Below, one piece after another: positions 23,812 through 33,432 of a stretch of DNA of 64,000 bases (position 1 is its first letter; each line of letters begins with the position of its first letter). A model generated the notes under the pieces. It saw nothing but the letters and a program-made list of their open reading frames with translations, did not search any database and had not been told where the DNA came from. This stretch comes from Phytophthora sp. 'mugwort' (lineage: Eukaryota > Oomycota > Peronosporomycetes > Peronosporales > Peronosporaceae). The position numbers and the translations under genes are program-made. The DNA is taken from positions 117,001 to 181,000 of the forward strand of contig JAUCEF010000013.1 in the NCBI GenBank assembly GCA_033558025.1. The letters are read 5' to 3'.

Positions 23812-24552
23812 ATGGGCAACGCAGTGGGTGCGTCACCAACTGGACCCAACACGCTCCCAATCTCTGACGCGTCGAAGGAGCCGTCGGCTCGTCAGCATTT
23901 GACTGTGGCGCAGCTCGCCACTTTCAACGGGGAAGCGGACTGTAGCCGCCCCATTTACATCTCGGTCAAGAGTGACGTGTACAACGTGAGCTCCAGTCGC
24001 GAACTGTACGGACCCTCTGGCAAATACGCGGCACTGGCGGGCAAAGACGTCACACGGGCGCTTGCATTGGGCAAATTGGACGACGCGATGGCGTTGAAGA
24101 ATCTGGACCTGAGTGACCTGACCTCGGAGCAATTCCAGGCGCTGGACGAATGGCTGGACAAATTTCGCAACGACGAGCACAAGTACACGAACGTGGGGCG
24201 GCTGGTGGACACCAAGCTGCGACTCACCCTCGACAAGCTTCTGCCATTCAACGGGGTGGACAACCCGCGTCAGACCATTCTGCTAGGCGTCGACGGCGTC
24301 CTGTATGATGTCACGATGAACGGAGCGGAGTTCTACGGCCCTGACGGCATGTACGGCCAGTTCGCGGGTCGAGACGCGTCCAAGGCGCTGGCCTGCATGT
24401 CGTTGGAGGAGGAGGCCCTGAACAACCCGTCGATTCACGGACTCACAGTGGAGCAGCGTAAGACACTGGACGACTGGATTAAGCGCTTTGAGAGCAAGTA
24501 CGCGGTCGTGGGTCGATTACAGGGAGAAAGTAGACACCCAGAGACTCTTTAA
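23812..24552 (+). CDS. Double cytochrome-b5/MAPR-domain protein, probably myristoylated
   Basis: This intact single-exon gene encodes 246 residues and is a tandem paralogue of the upstream gene. It has no hydrophobic anchor. Instead it starts MGNAVGAS, with Gly2 and a small residue at position 6, which fits an N-myristoylation signal. MAPR domain 1 is at about residues 29-130 (ELYGPSGKYAALAGKD, Tyr72). Domain 2 is at about residues 138-236 (FYGPDGMYGQFAGRD, Tyr181). Domain 1 is the more divergent, with LAGKD instead of FAGRD and Leu for Phe before Tyr. The likely haem-ligand tyrosines are kept in both domains. It ends in a short polar tail. The 3' end faces the CD36-type gene on the other strand, with 264 bases between the two stops. 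Confidence 0.88.
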   Translation: MGNAVGASPTGPNTLPISDASKEPSARQHLTVAQLATFNGEADCSRPIYISVKSDVYNVSSSRELYGPSGKYAALAGKDVTRALALGKLDDAMALKNLDLSDLTSEQFQALDEWLDKFRNDEHKYTNVGRLVDTKLRLTLDKLLPFNGVDNPRQTILLGVDGVLYDVTMNGAEFYGPDGMYGQFAGRDASKALACMSLEEEALNNPSIHGLTVEQRKTLDDWIKRFESKYAVVGRLQGESRHPETL

Positions 24553-24816
24553 TGGCGCATCTAATATATGAACAACTACAATGAATCTCTCGGTTTACAT
24601 AGAACAGGAACGGGAAGTCATCACCGCTGTCGTTTACGCGTGGGTCAATCGGCTGAAGAATATCACCACGCTCGACTACAATCGGTCTCAGTTTCCATTT
24701 CGCGTGGTACCCCACACAGGGCAAACGACTGAGTACGAAGCAGATACAACTTGACTCACTTTTCAAACGTTACACGAGTTCACTTTTTGTTTTGCTGTGT
24801 ACAGGCAGCCACGAAT

Positions 24817-27003
24817 CTAGATGACGCTGCCGTAGCGCAGCATCTCGAGCATCTGCTTGTAGCAGCGCCAGAGGAAGACACCTCCGCCCACCTCCAAGGC
24901 ACCCACAAGGACGAGCACGATGAGGCCCGGTAGGAACGTCTTGACAAGTGTGAGCGTGCTCTTGAACGTGTCCAGCACGCTGTCCTTGGCCTCGCCAGCC
25001 TCCTGTACCCAGTACATGGGCAGCACCACCTCCGTTGACAGTGTGGGCCATAGGATGTCGCTCATAGACGCGTTGGCCACGGACGAAGAGGCAGCCAGCG
25101 CGTACGAGATCTGTGACCGTTTGCGAGCGCTCATGGTCTGGCCCGTGCCCGACTCGATATCCACGAACGTGCCGTACGCGCTGACAAAGGTCTTGAGGAG
25201 GATATCGTCCGAGTCGTACATTGTGTCGGTTGTCATCACCGTGCCGTTGGTGTTAGTCATCTCCACGGCTTCGAGCAGCGACGTGTCGCCGTAGATGAAG
25301 TACGGACCGGACATGTACGACAGGAAGCCCGTAATAAAGCTCAGCTGGTACAGTCCGTTAACAGGGACGCCCGTGCCGATGTTTGCGTTGCCGTCCGTGT
25401 AGTCGAAGAGATCGATCGGCGTGCTAAACCGATGCAGTGAGACGCCGTCGAAGTCCACTTCTGTATTCGTGCTCGCGATAGTGATGGAGATCTCGGCGGG
25501 GCCCAGGTACGACTTGAACGAGTCAGCAGTGGTGTGCTTGGCCATGCCGTTGATTGTCACACCGCCGGGCTTTAGCGCCGTGCCGTCTGAGCCCGACACG
25601 TTGAAGCACGTGATGTTGGCGACTGGCGAGTCACAATTGGCGTAGCTCGAGAACGCGTTAATCTCGGCCAACGTCGGATTGCGGCGCTCGCCGAGATCGA
25701 CCCACACAGGCGCGACGGTGAAGCCATTGTACTCCACCCACGCTCCGATCTTGGTCAGGTCGTCACAGCCCGTGCGCTTCACATAGGCCTTGAGTGACGA
25801 CACTTTGGGTGCAGTCTTCGAGTAATCCATCCCAGATCTCTCGACGATGCCGGGGAGAGGCGCAGCACACAGACCCACGCTCTCACAGAGGTCACACGTG
25901 GTCGCAACGAAGCTGGCAGCTTCCTCAGCACCGTAGTCGGCGGCGTAAATGGACTCGACGATGGCGCACGTGACGTTGTTGACGGCGACGACAGCTGCGC
26001 CCTTGGTGCATCGCGAACAAACCGAGGCAATAGCCAGACAGTCGTCACCGCTGCAGGACGCGCACTTAGCGTTCATACTGGTCTTGCACGTTTTGACGTA
26101 GTTGGAGCCCAGGATAAGGCCGGCCAGCAGACTCGGGTAGCCCAGCGCCCACTGCGAGGCCGTGCGCTTGGCAAAGATGCCGTTGTACCGGAACCCCGAG
26201 AGGTCCAGGTCGGCGATGGTTTCCGGACCGGCGGTCAGGAAGGTCAACACGGCGCTGTTGTTCGTTACTGTCTTCATGGCCTCCGGGTCCAGCGAGTTGA
26301 GGCCGTTCATCCAGCGCATCATCTGCTCGCCGTGTTCCGTGACGGTCGCGATGATCTCGGTCGCGTTTTTCGTGGAGGCGAACGAGGCCGCCGCCACTGC
26401 CGCCAGCAGATTAAACTCGCCGCCCGTGGCTGCGATGACGCTAAAGTATCCGGTGTCGAGGCTCACGATCTCGTCCGAGACGGAGCAGCCGTCGCAGCTC
26501 TTTTCGGCCACGTACGTGTGGTACGTGTACGTCTTGTAGGTGACGGTGGAGGCGTCGTCCGACAGAGACACATCCAGCTTGATCTCGCGACGGCGATATA
26601 CATACGGCCCCATCTCCTGGACTCGCAGCTTGGCATTGGTGGCGAGGTAATCCTCAGCATTGGTGGCGTTGAACATGTAGACAGACACGTAGTAGGGCGA
26701 GCAGTCGTCGCAATCTCCGTACGGGTCAAGATAGCTCTCTTTGGACATTTCAGCGTCGGAGCAGCGCACGACTTGGTCGTCCACAGCTGAGTTGACGTAC
26801 GCGGGCACAGCGGTACCGTACAGGATGCCGATGATGCTGGTGAAGCAGCCCATGACCATGAGAACGATTGCCCAGGCTTTCTGGCTGCAACAGCGTCGTG
26901 GCTGCGGCTCGGCCTCTTCGAGTTTAGGGAACTGGGTGGGCGAGCCCTTCTCGAACTGCTCGAAGGCGGAGTTACGGTGCGTCTTTGGGGTGTGCGTCGC
27001 CAT
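24817..27003 (-). CDS. CD36-family membrane receptor (copy A)
   Basis: This intact single-exon gene encodes 728 residues. The topology is that of CD36/SR-BI/LIMP-2: a cytoplasmic N-terminus, TM1 at about residues 43-67, a large ectodomain, TM2 at about residues 688-712 and a short tail ending RYGSVI. The family hallmark after TM1 is LRVQEMGPYVYRRREIKLDV at about residues 126-145. Many N-glycosylation sequons are present (for example NATNAE, NNSAV, NITCF). The protein is much longer than typical CD36 (around 470-500 residues). Part of the excess is a Cys-rich insert at about residues 305-379 with a CxxC-x4-C-x6-CxxC pattern. Known relatives take up or transport sterols, lipids or lipoproteins, and that role is inferred here. 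Copy B lies upstream in the same orientation. Confidence 0.88.
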   Translation of the reverse strand: MATHTPKTHRNSAFEQFEKGSPTQFPKLEEAEPQPRRCCSQKAWAIVLMVMGCFTSIIGILYGTAVPAYVNSAVDDQVVRCSDAEMSKESYLDPYGDCDDCSPYYVSVYMFNATNAEDYLATNAKLRVQEMGPYVYRRREIKLDVSLSDDASTVTYKTYTYHTYVAEKSCDGCSVSDEIVSLDTGYFSVIAATGGEFNLLAAVAAASFASTKNATEIIATVTEHGEQMMRWMNGLNSLDPEAMKTVTNNSAVLTFLTAGPETIADLDLSGFRYNGIFAKRTASQWALGYPSLLAGLILGSNYVKTCKTSMNAKCASCSGDDCLAIASVCSRCTKGAAVVAVNNVTCAIVESIYAADYGAEEAASFVATTCDLCESVGLCAAPLPGIVERSGMDYSKTAPKVSSLKAYVKRTGCDDLTKIGAWVEYNGFTVAPVWVDLGERRNPTLAEINAFSSYANCDSPVANITCFNVSGSDGTALKPGGVTINGMAKHTTADSFKSYLGPAEISITIASTNTEVDFDGVSLHRFSTPIDLFDYTDGNANIGTGVPVNGLYQLSFITGFLSYMSGPYFIYGDTSLLEAVEMTNTNGTVMTTDTMYDSDDILLKTFVSAYGTFVDIESGTGQTMSARKRSQISYALAASSSVANASMSDILWPTLSTEVVLPMYWVQEAGEAKDSVLDTFKSTLTLVKTFLPGLIVLVLVGALEVGGGVFLWRCYKQMLEMLRYGSVI

Positions 27004-28414
27004 GGCTGGGGACTAGGGAGGCGTCAAACTCGCAAGTGATGGCCGGGAACGTGCTGGCAGCAAGCACCGTATGCAAAGCGAGCGAATTTCTGGTCGTGTT
27101 TGTCATGTAGAAGTCAGTCCGTCCTCGTCACGGGACCCCGTTGAGAGAGTGGTCGCGTCGGACTCATTTATGCGGTAGTATTACCACCACGACCGTGGTA
27201 GCACAGTTTTGTTCTATGGCGTTCCTACTTTATAATGTCATGTGCTTTTCATCAACTGTTAGGTTATTGCTGCTGTTATCGAAGGATATTATAATACTTA
27301 CACTGTGTACCGGATACGTGGCCTAAGAGCTGGAGTTCAGGAGCAGACATCAGACAACAACGCTGCCTGCCACCTTCAGGTATTGCAGGCAAACTTCAAG
27401 CGAGGTCACCGTTTCAGGGAAATCCGAGACAGACAAGAACGGTCCCTCCCACATGTTCTCTTATCGACCATGTTGACCATGTCAACCCTGGAGTAGATAC
27501 GGTAAGTGCAGAGAGTTAACGGTACAGGCAATCCTGTCGAGTGGCATAGCTTGAGGAGCTGTCATTTATTACTCGGAACGTATCACAAACTGAAGTGGCA
27601 CATTCGGGAACTCGGGAACCGCGATCGTGGATCGCTTGGCTGGCAGCGCGTCAAGTAAAAAATGGACCTGAGTATCACCACTACTGTAAACTCTACAACG
27701 TGAATTGCTAGCGGTGTTGTGGAGCATCGAGAGCTGGAACGATGTATGAAGCGATGTATGAAGTTAGGACACAATCAGGCCCGCAAACAGCAGAAATCAA
27801 GTCACAAACAGGTAAGTGGAGGATAGATGCGTGTCATCTGTATCACTATCTGGAGCGTGTCACAATTTAGGATATCATGGGCGACAGGATTAGCTGTACC
27901 AGTTCATAATCTAACGTTCACCACTATATTACGCGAACGAGCATTTTGGCGCTAAAGACTTCAGACACAAATCGCTACGGTCCGCGCTGCAGCAGCTATA
28001 TAAATACGCTATCTTCGTTACTTGTATGTTTGTCAGTGCATACCACTTAGGCATTGGGTGCTTTGTCGGTTATTTTATCATGCATGTACAGTAGTACTAC
28101 AGAAGCGATACTGTACGTACGATTGCTGTTGTTTGGTCTAACGAAGGCGTCACCATTCTAGCAGAGTTTGTACGGCAATTTACACTGTGGTACTGTACAG
28201 TACAGTAGTACTACAGTAGTACTAATACAAGGCCGATTTATTTTAAATTTGTAGTCTACTACTGCTATTGCCAGCTCAAGAATCAGATGGTTGCGTGCCC
28301 GTCGTGACAACGTGTTTGTACATGTTGAACAATTACGCGTGATCAAGGCGACTGTGTGTTGATCTGCAGGCATTCGCAGTGCATCTCCTCTACCTTCCTA
28401 TCCATGATACTAAC
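27004..28414. other. Intergenic between CD36 copies, with short repeats
   Basis: This stretch is the 5' flank of copy A and the 3' flank of copy B. No additional gene is supported. The word ACAGTAGTACTACAG occurs near 28089 and again in a two-unit 11-base tandem, CAGTAGTACTA, at 28203-28224. GTACTGTACAGTACAG lies just before that. These self-complementary words could be slippage products or small element footprints. Confidence 0.5.
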
Positions 28415-30577
28415 TTACGCCTTGTTGGCCTGTTGCCGGCGACGGCGCATGAAGAAGGCGCCGACGCCAATAAGTCCCACGCCCACCACGATACCCACGA
28501 TAAGCACGGGCAGCAGCGAGCTGAGCAGCGACACGAGCGAATCGTAGTCGTCCACGCGCTTGTCTGATATAGTGGAGCCTTCCTCGCCCCAGTAGATGGG
28601 GATGATCACTTCCGTCGCCAGCGTCGGGTACAGCACATCGCTCATAGCGAACGAGCTGTTGCGCGTGGACGGCGACAGCGCGTACGACGCCATCAGGCGC
28701 TTGTAGGCGCGCATCGTCTTGCCCGTGCCGGCCTCCATGTCCAGGAATGTCTCGTACTTGTCCGAGTACTGGGTCGCGAGCACGCCGGGGCTGTCGTACA
28801 GCGTGTCCTGACCCACTTGCACGCCGTCGTTCATTGTGATCTGCACGTTCGAGGTCAGCGACTCGTTGCCGTACAGGAACATCGGGTACGAGAGGTAAGC
28901 CAGGAAACCCGAGGTGAAGGCCATACATTGCACGCCGTTAACAGGAATCCCAGTGCCCATATCAGCATTTTCGTCGGTAGCCGTCAGCAGATCCACGGAC
29001 GGACGGAAGCGATGCAGTGTGATGCCGTCGTACTCGACTTCCTCGTGCATGTTGAACAGCGTCAGGTTCTGGCGGCCCTGGCTCAGGTAGATGGTAAAGT
29101 TCTCGACCGAGACCTCGTCCTCAAAGCCGGAGATGCTGACACCGCCCGGAGCGATACTGGTGGCGTCGTTACCGAACACGGGGCTGCACGTCATGTTGGC
29201 TGTGGGGGCCGCACAGTTACCGTAGGTGGAGAAGGCGGCGAGCTCCGTCAGCGTCGGATTACGACGCCCACCGAGGTCAGTCCACAGCGCGGTGGCCGTG
29301 TAGCCGTCATACTGCTCGTACTCATTGATGTAGTTCTCGTCGTCACATCCCGTGCGCAGCGTGTACGTGCCCAGGCTGGACGCGTTGGGAGCCGTCACCG
29401 AGTAGTTGCGGCCGCTGAACTCGACAATACCCGGAAGCGGGGCGGCACATAGTCCGAGCGAACTGCAAAGCTGGCACGTGCTACTAGCGAAGCTGGCAGC
29501 TTCTTCCTCGCCGTACGCAGCGGCGTACGCTGCCTCGACGATGGCGCAGGTCTCGGCGTTGACAGCCACGACACGGGCGCCACGCGCGCACTTGTTGCAT
29601 TCTCCCCAGATTGTGAGGCACTCGTCGCTGGTGCTGTTTACGCACGCGGCGCACTGCTCGTTGAGGCCGCCATCCACAGCACATAGGTTCACGTAGTTGG
29701 AGCCAAGACCCAGGCCAGCGAGCAGACTCGGAGAGCCCAGAGCCCACCGCGAGATCGTGCGCTTGGCGAAGAGTCCGTTGTAGGCGAAGCCCGTAAGGTC
29801 CATGTCGGCGATGGCGTCGGGGCCAGTGGCAAGGAAACTCAGCACGGCGCTGTTGTTGCTCACCGCACGCATAGCTACCGGGTCCATAGAGTTGAGGCCG
29901 TTGACCCAACGCATCATCTGCGGACCATTCTTTGCCACGATGCTCAGGGCTTCGCTCGTGTTGCTGCCCTTGGCGAACGAACCGAGCGCCAAACGCACAA
30001 GGAAGGCCAGTTCACCCCCGGCGCCCGCAATAACGCTCATGTATCCCGCGTCCAGAGACGTGACTTCATCGGTGTCTGAGCATCCATTGCAGCTCAATTC
30101 CGGCTCGAACGTGTGGTACGTGTACTGTTTGTAACTCACGCGGTTGCCGTCGTCCAGGAAATTGACGTCCAGCTTTATCTGGCGGCGGCGGTACGTGTAC
30201 GGGCCCATTTCGCGCACTTGAAGAGTGTCGGCCTCTCCAGCGAGATAAGCTTCGGCGTTGGTCGCGTTCATCATGTGCAAATTGTAGTAGTACGGTGTGC
30301 AGTCTTCACAGTCGCCGTACGAGTCCACGTACTTCTCCTTGGCGCCGTCCGAGGCGTCACAGGTCACGACGCCGTCCTTCACAGCATTGTCGACTACGGT
30401 CGGCACCACTGTGCCGTAGAGCAGTGCAATGACTGCAATGAAGGCGCCCGTGATAATGAGGCCCAATCCGAGCGAGCAGCATGGGCAGCGACGCCTGGCG
30501 CGCTGGGAGTCCTTCTCCAAGTACTCGGTCACTGGAGATTCGGCCATAGTCCGAGGGTAGTCGGGTGAAGACGGCAA
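28415..30577 (-). CDS. CD36-family membrane receptor (copy B)
   Basis: This intact single-exon gene encodes 720 residues, or 710 if the second Met, MAESP, is used; I cannot decide between them. TM1 lies at about residues 35-60, after a Cys/Arg-rich stretch (RRRCPCC), and TM2 near residues 686-708, followed by RRRRQQANKA. The family motif VREMGPYTYRRRQIKLD is at about residues 121-137. It shares with copy A the Cys-rich ectodomain insert (CAAC...CLTIWGECNKC), the segment GLCAAPLPGIVE and GRRNPTL, so the two arose by tandem duplication of an already expanded protein. Sequons are numerous. It probably works at the plasma membrane or in an endolysosomal compartment. Ligand and direction of transport are unknown. 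Confidence 0.88.
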   Translation of the reverse strand: MPSSPDYPRTMAESPVTEYLEKDSQRARRRCPCCSLGLGLIITGAFIAVIALLYGTVVPTVVDNAVKDGVVTCDASDGAKEKYVDSYGDCEDCTPYYYNLHMMNATNAEAYLAGEADTLQVREMGPYTYRRRQIKLDVNFLDDGNRVSYKQYTYHTFEPELSCNGCSDTDEVTSLDAGYMSVIAGAGGELAFLVRLALGSFAKGSNTSEALSIVAKNGPQMMRWVNGLNSMDPVAMRAVSNNSAVLSFLATGPDAIADMDLTGFAYNGLFAKRTISRWALGSPSLLAGLGLGSNYVNLCAVDGGLNEQCAACVNSTSDECLTIWGECNKCARGARVVAVNAETCAIVEAAYAAAYGEEEAASFASSTCQLCSSLGLCAAPLPGIVEFSGRNYSVTAPNASSLGTYTLRTGCDDENYINEYEQYDGYTATALWTDLGGRRNPTLTELAAFSTYGNCAAPTANMTCSPVFGNDATSIAPGGVSISGFEDEVSVENFTIYLSQGRQNLTLFNMHEEVEYDGITLHRFRPSVDLLTATDENADMGTGIPVNGVQCMAFTSGFLAYLSYPMFLYGNESLTSNVQITMNDGVQVGQDTLYDSPGVLATQYSDKYETFLDMEAGTGKTMRAYKRLMASYALSPSTRNSSFAMSDVLYPTLATEVIIPIYWGEEGSTISDKRVDDYDSLVSLLSSLLPVLIVGIVVGVGLIGVGAFFMRRRRQQANKA

Positions 30578-30849
30578 ATTCCGGAATGGTTAGACTGTTG
30601 TGCCATGAACTGGTCGGCCCGGGTGCAGTGTACCGTGCAGCTATGATGACGAAAGCAGGAAGGCTCGAAGTCGTAAGAACGCTTTGGGATCCGTACAGTT
30701 GGAGTCATCAGGTTAGATGTGCCACATGGACATGAACGGAACGCGAGACGTGCTTGCGGGAAACATACAGCTGTACAGCCAGGCTGCCACTCAGAGACAT
30801 TGACTGGCAGCCTGGCTGGCAGTCAAACAGTCACTTCCACTCCCACCCT
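30578..30849. other. Upstream flank of CD36 copy B
   Basis: This is the promoter-side flank of copy B, up to the outer edge of the long inverted repeat. A short self-complementary pair, GCCAGGCTGCCA...TGGCAGCCTGGC, lies at about 30777-30812 and can form a 12-base stem. No other gene is seen. Confidence 0.45.
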
Positions 30850-31775
30850 TATCAGCAGATGGCGGATAAAGCCTCGACAGCAGATCACAAAAGTCGAGCC
30901 TCCAGTGAAAGCCCTTCACACAGTCGAGCAGAACGATGCAAATCTGCCATCCACTGGTTCTCGTGCGCGCCAGTCGCGTTGCTATCTACCAAAACGTCGG
31001 TTGCAAAAGTACCGTACTGTCCGCATATCGGTAGGTGATCGACGTCATGCCGGTGCTGCGCTTGGAGCAGTACAGTAAAGTATTAATACAGTAGGAAGGC
31101 AACAAAACGTTTTAATCCCCTTTAATCCCAGACGTGGGATGCTCGGGTGATGGATGCCAGCTTCAATGTGATCAGCGATCACAGCAGCTTGAGCTCAAAT
31201 TACCGAGTGCAACTGACCAGACCCGAGATTCTGGGAGACTGCATGTGCTTCAACCGTTTGAAGTTCGCGCGGTGCATCCCCGTGACAGCATGTCACCCTG
31301 CCTCGCTGTCAGACATAGGGCATGTTCCTATATCATTCAGTGGCAAACTTACCGCGGTAGCTCTTGCGTGGCTGCGTTTTCGAATCCTCGAGCTGATCAT
31401 ATCGAGTGAAGAACGTGACGCACGATGATCGATCCATTGACACGGTAGTGAGGCCACGGTTTACGGAAGTCTTGACGAGATCGGAGGATATCGGTCTCAA
31501 ATAGTCTCAAATAACTGCAAAAAATTAGTTTCCATCCAGAATCATTTCCTTTAGACGAGCAACGTGGAGTTCACGCCAGCTTTTTCATCGCCGAAAGCTC
31601 CCGGTACCGTAACGTTGTTCAGCTTGTTGTTCTCTCCATCGAGATTCACCCAGCAAAACTCTAACCAAGCGGTTCACGTCGGACAGACGATGTGGAGGGC
31701 TGCACCTGGAAATGACGGTTGCGGCATTAAAATTCGATACTCCTTACCAGGCGAATTTCGCTCGTATACCCCATT
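30850..31775 (+). repeat. Long inverted repeat, left arm (uninterrupted)
   Basis: This 926-base arm recurs in reverse at 32742-33183 plus 38064-38549. The outer edge begins TATCAGCAGATGGCGGATAAA and the inner edge ends near TCGTATACCCC. It contains a + strand frame (31147-31428, MMDASFNVISDHSSLSSN...) and another at 31564-31770 (EFTPAFSSPKAPGTVTLFS). Both are copied in the other arm, and I recognise neither. It holds the intact (empty) version of the Copia target site near 31320-31345. The class is unknown: a large foldback/TIR transposon or an inverted duplication of some element. Confidence 0.85.
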
Positions 31776-32741
31776 AAGTACACTTAGTATATTACTAAGT
31801 GTACTTGATTTTGCGGTTAACACTACAGTCCGCGCCTTTAGTATTTACGCACCCTCACAACGCTCCAAATGTAATGATGGAGAACTTATATGTATTATAT
31901 AAGTTCGTGCTGCTTCATAGTGTCGATTGTTTTTAAATGGTACCGACATTGTAAGCGTCGTGAAAGCTTATTTATGGAAACCCAGTGTATGATTTTATTT
32001 GTGCTGTTAAGAAATCAAACATCACGAGCACGTGAAGATGACTGGAAGATGAACACGAGGAGATTCCGACTGCTGTAGATTGTTAAAAGCAGATTGGAAT
32101 ACTGTTGTTGCTGACATTCAACCTCCATTGTGAAATAATCGCAGCTTGTTCGCTGGGATTTGGAAAACTGTGGAATGCTTTTTTTGGCTTCGGCAATGCA
32201 CCTCAAGATAATGATATTGATTTTTTTTAAGCAAGAACTGAGCGTCATGGCATTGCTGAAGACCTCCATCCTAAGGCACTTTATCCCTAAATCGAAGTAT
32301 CGGCTACGAGGATCTCTGGTTGTTGGTTTTGTGCCCTTGGACGAGCGACAAAAAGTCTGATACATCACTCGAATGGATCTGCATTGACCAGTATTTGTTC
32401 ATTTGGGAGATGAAGGCGCGTAGGAATCTCATGGTCCTTGCATTGAGAACGTCGACCGCCAGTCTTCCTCTTGAACTTTGCTTGCTAGGCTACGCAGAGT
32501 ATCATGCATATTACCCAATCTTTTCGACCAGACTCATACTGATTTTGACAGACAATTTGGGAATCTGTAAAGGCTGTTTCAAAATCTTCTGTGCGTAAAC
32601 GCAGACAAGTGAACTCATGCTGGTTCTGCGCACGCCGTGCTGGCAGCAGATATTTCAAGGATGGATACTGTTTATTCGACTAAACCCTTACCAAAGCTGA
32701 CGGACGGCGAGGTTACGATACCTTAGCAAACATCTCAACAT
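31776..32741. other. Interior of the long inverted repeat
   Basis: This is about 965 bases between the two arms. A + strand frame at 32320-32598 (SDTSLEWICIDQYLFIWEMK...) looks protein-like but is unidentified, and it may continue past its stop to about 32690. An overlapping - strand frame at 32015-32368 also lacks a known motif. If the arms are transposon TIRs, this would be the internal, possibly coding, part. Confidence 0.4.
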
Positions 32742-33183
32742 AATTGGGGTATACGAGAGAAATTCACCTGGTAAGGAGTATCGAATTTTAATGCCGCAAC
32801 CGTCATTTCCAGGTGCAGCCCTCCACATCGTCTGTCCGACGTGAACCGCTTGGTTAGAGTTTTGCTGGGTGAATCTCGATGGAGAGAACAACAAGCTGAA
32901 CAACGTTACGGTACCGGGAGCTTTCGGCGATGAAAAAGCTGGCGTGAACTCCACGTTGCTCGTCTAAAGGAAATGATTCTGGATGGAAACTAATTTTTTG
33001 CAGTTATTTGAGACTATTTGAGACCGATATCCTCCGATCTCGTCAAGACTTCCGTAAACCGTGGCCTCACTACCGTGTCAATGGATCGATCATCGTGCGT
33101 CACGTTCTTCACTCGATATGATCAGCTCGAGGATTCGAAAACGCAGCCACGCAAGAGCTACCGCGGTAAGTTTGCCACTGAAC
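32742..33183 (-). repeat. Long inverted repeat, right arm, inner part
   Basis: This is the reverse complement of about 31340-31775, with few differences visible by eye. It stops abruptly at the Copia 5' LTR after the five bases TGAAC (33179-33183). The arm resumes at 38064 on the far side of the Copia element. Confidence 0.85.
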
Positions 33184-33420
33184 TGTTGCGGGGAATGGGA
33201 TCGTGGCGAAGGAAACCTCCTTGTGTTGACCACACCAACCTACTATCAAATATATACATTACTCTAGATAGTTATGGTGATTACTGTACAGTATACAATG
33301 TAGCCATTCTCCACTGAATGCCATGAGAGACTCTAGACACTGCCAACTTAACTTATCAATCACTACTCTTTCTACTTCCCACTAGTCAAGTCTCCACTAC
33401 TTCGAATCTAACACTTTACA
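33184..33420 (+). repeat. Copia 5' LTR
   Basis: This 237-base LTR has TG...CA ends and matches 37820-38058 at roughly nine positions in ten. It should contain the element's promoter and polyadenylation signal. No TATA element was picked out with confidence. Confidence 0.9.
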
Positions 33421-33432
33421 GGTTATGAGCCT
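33421..33432 (+). promoter_or_regulatory. Copia primer-binding site (half-tRNA-Met type)
   Basis: GGTTATGAGCCT follows the LTR directly. Its first 11 bases complement the anticodon stem-loop of tRNA-Met (GGCTCATAACC) rather than a tRNA 3' end. This matches the half-molecule initiator-tRNA priming known for Drosophila copia. The ATG inside the site (33425) is in frame with gag, so the primer site and gag start overlap. Confidence 0.7.

Noticed and set aside
28817..30568. Long + strand frames of 151-211 codons opposite CD36 copy B
   Set aside because: They are antisense shadows of a GC-rich gene with clear family motifs on the other strand.
32015..32368. - strand 117-codon frame in the interior of the inverted repeat
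   Set aside because: It is AT-rich without a recognisable domain and overlaps the more protein-like + strand frame; it is not listed as a gene.
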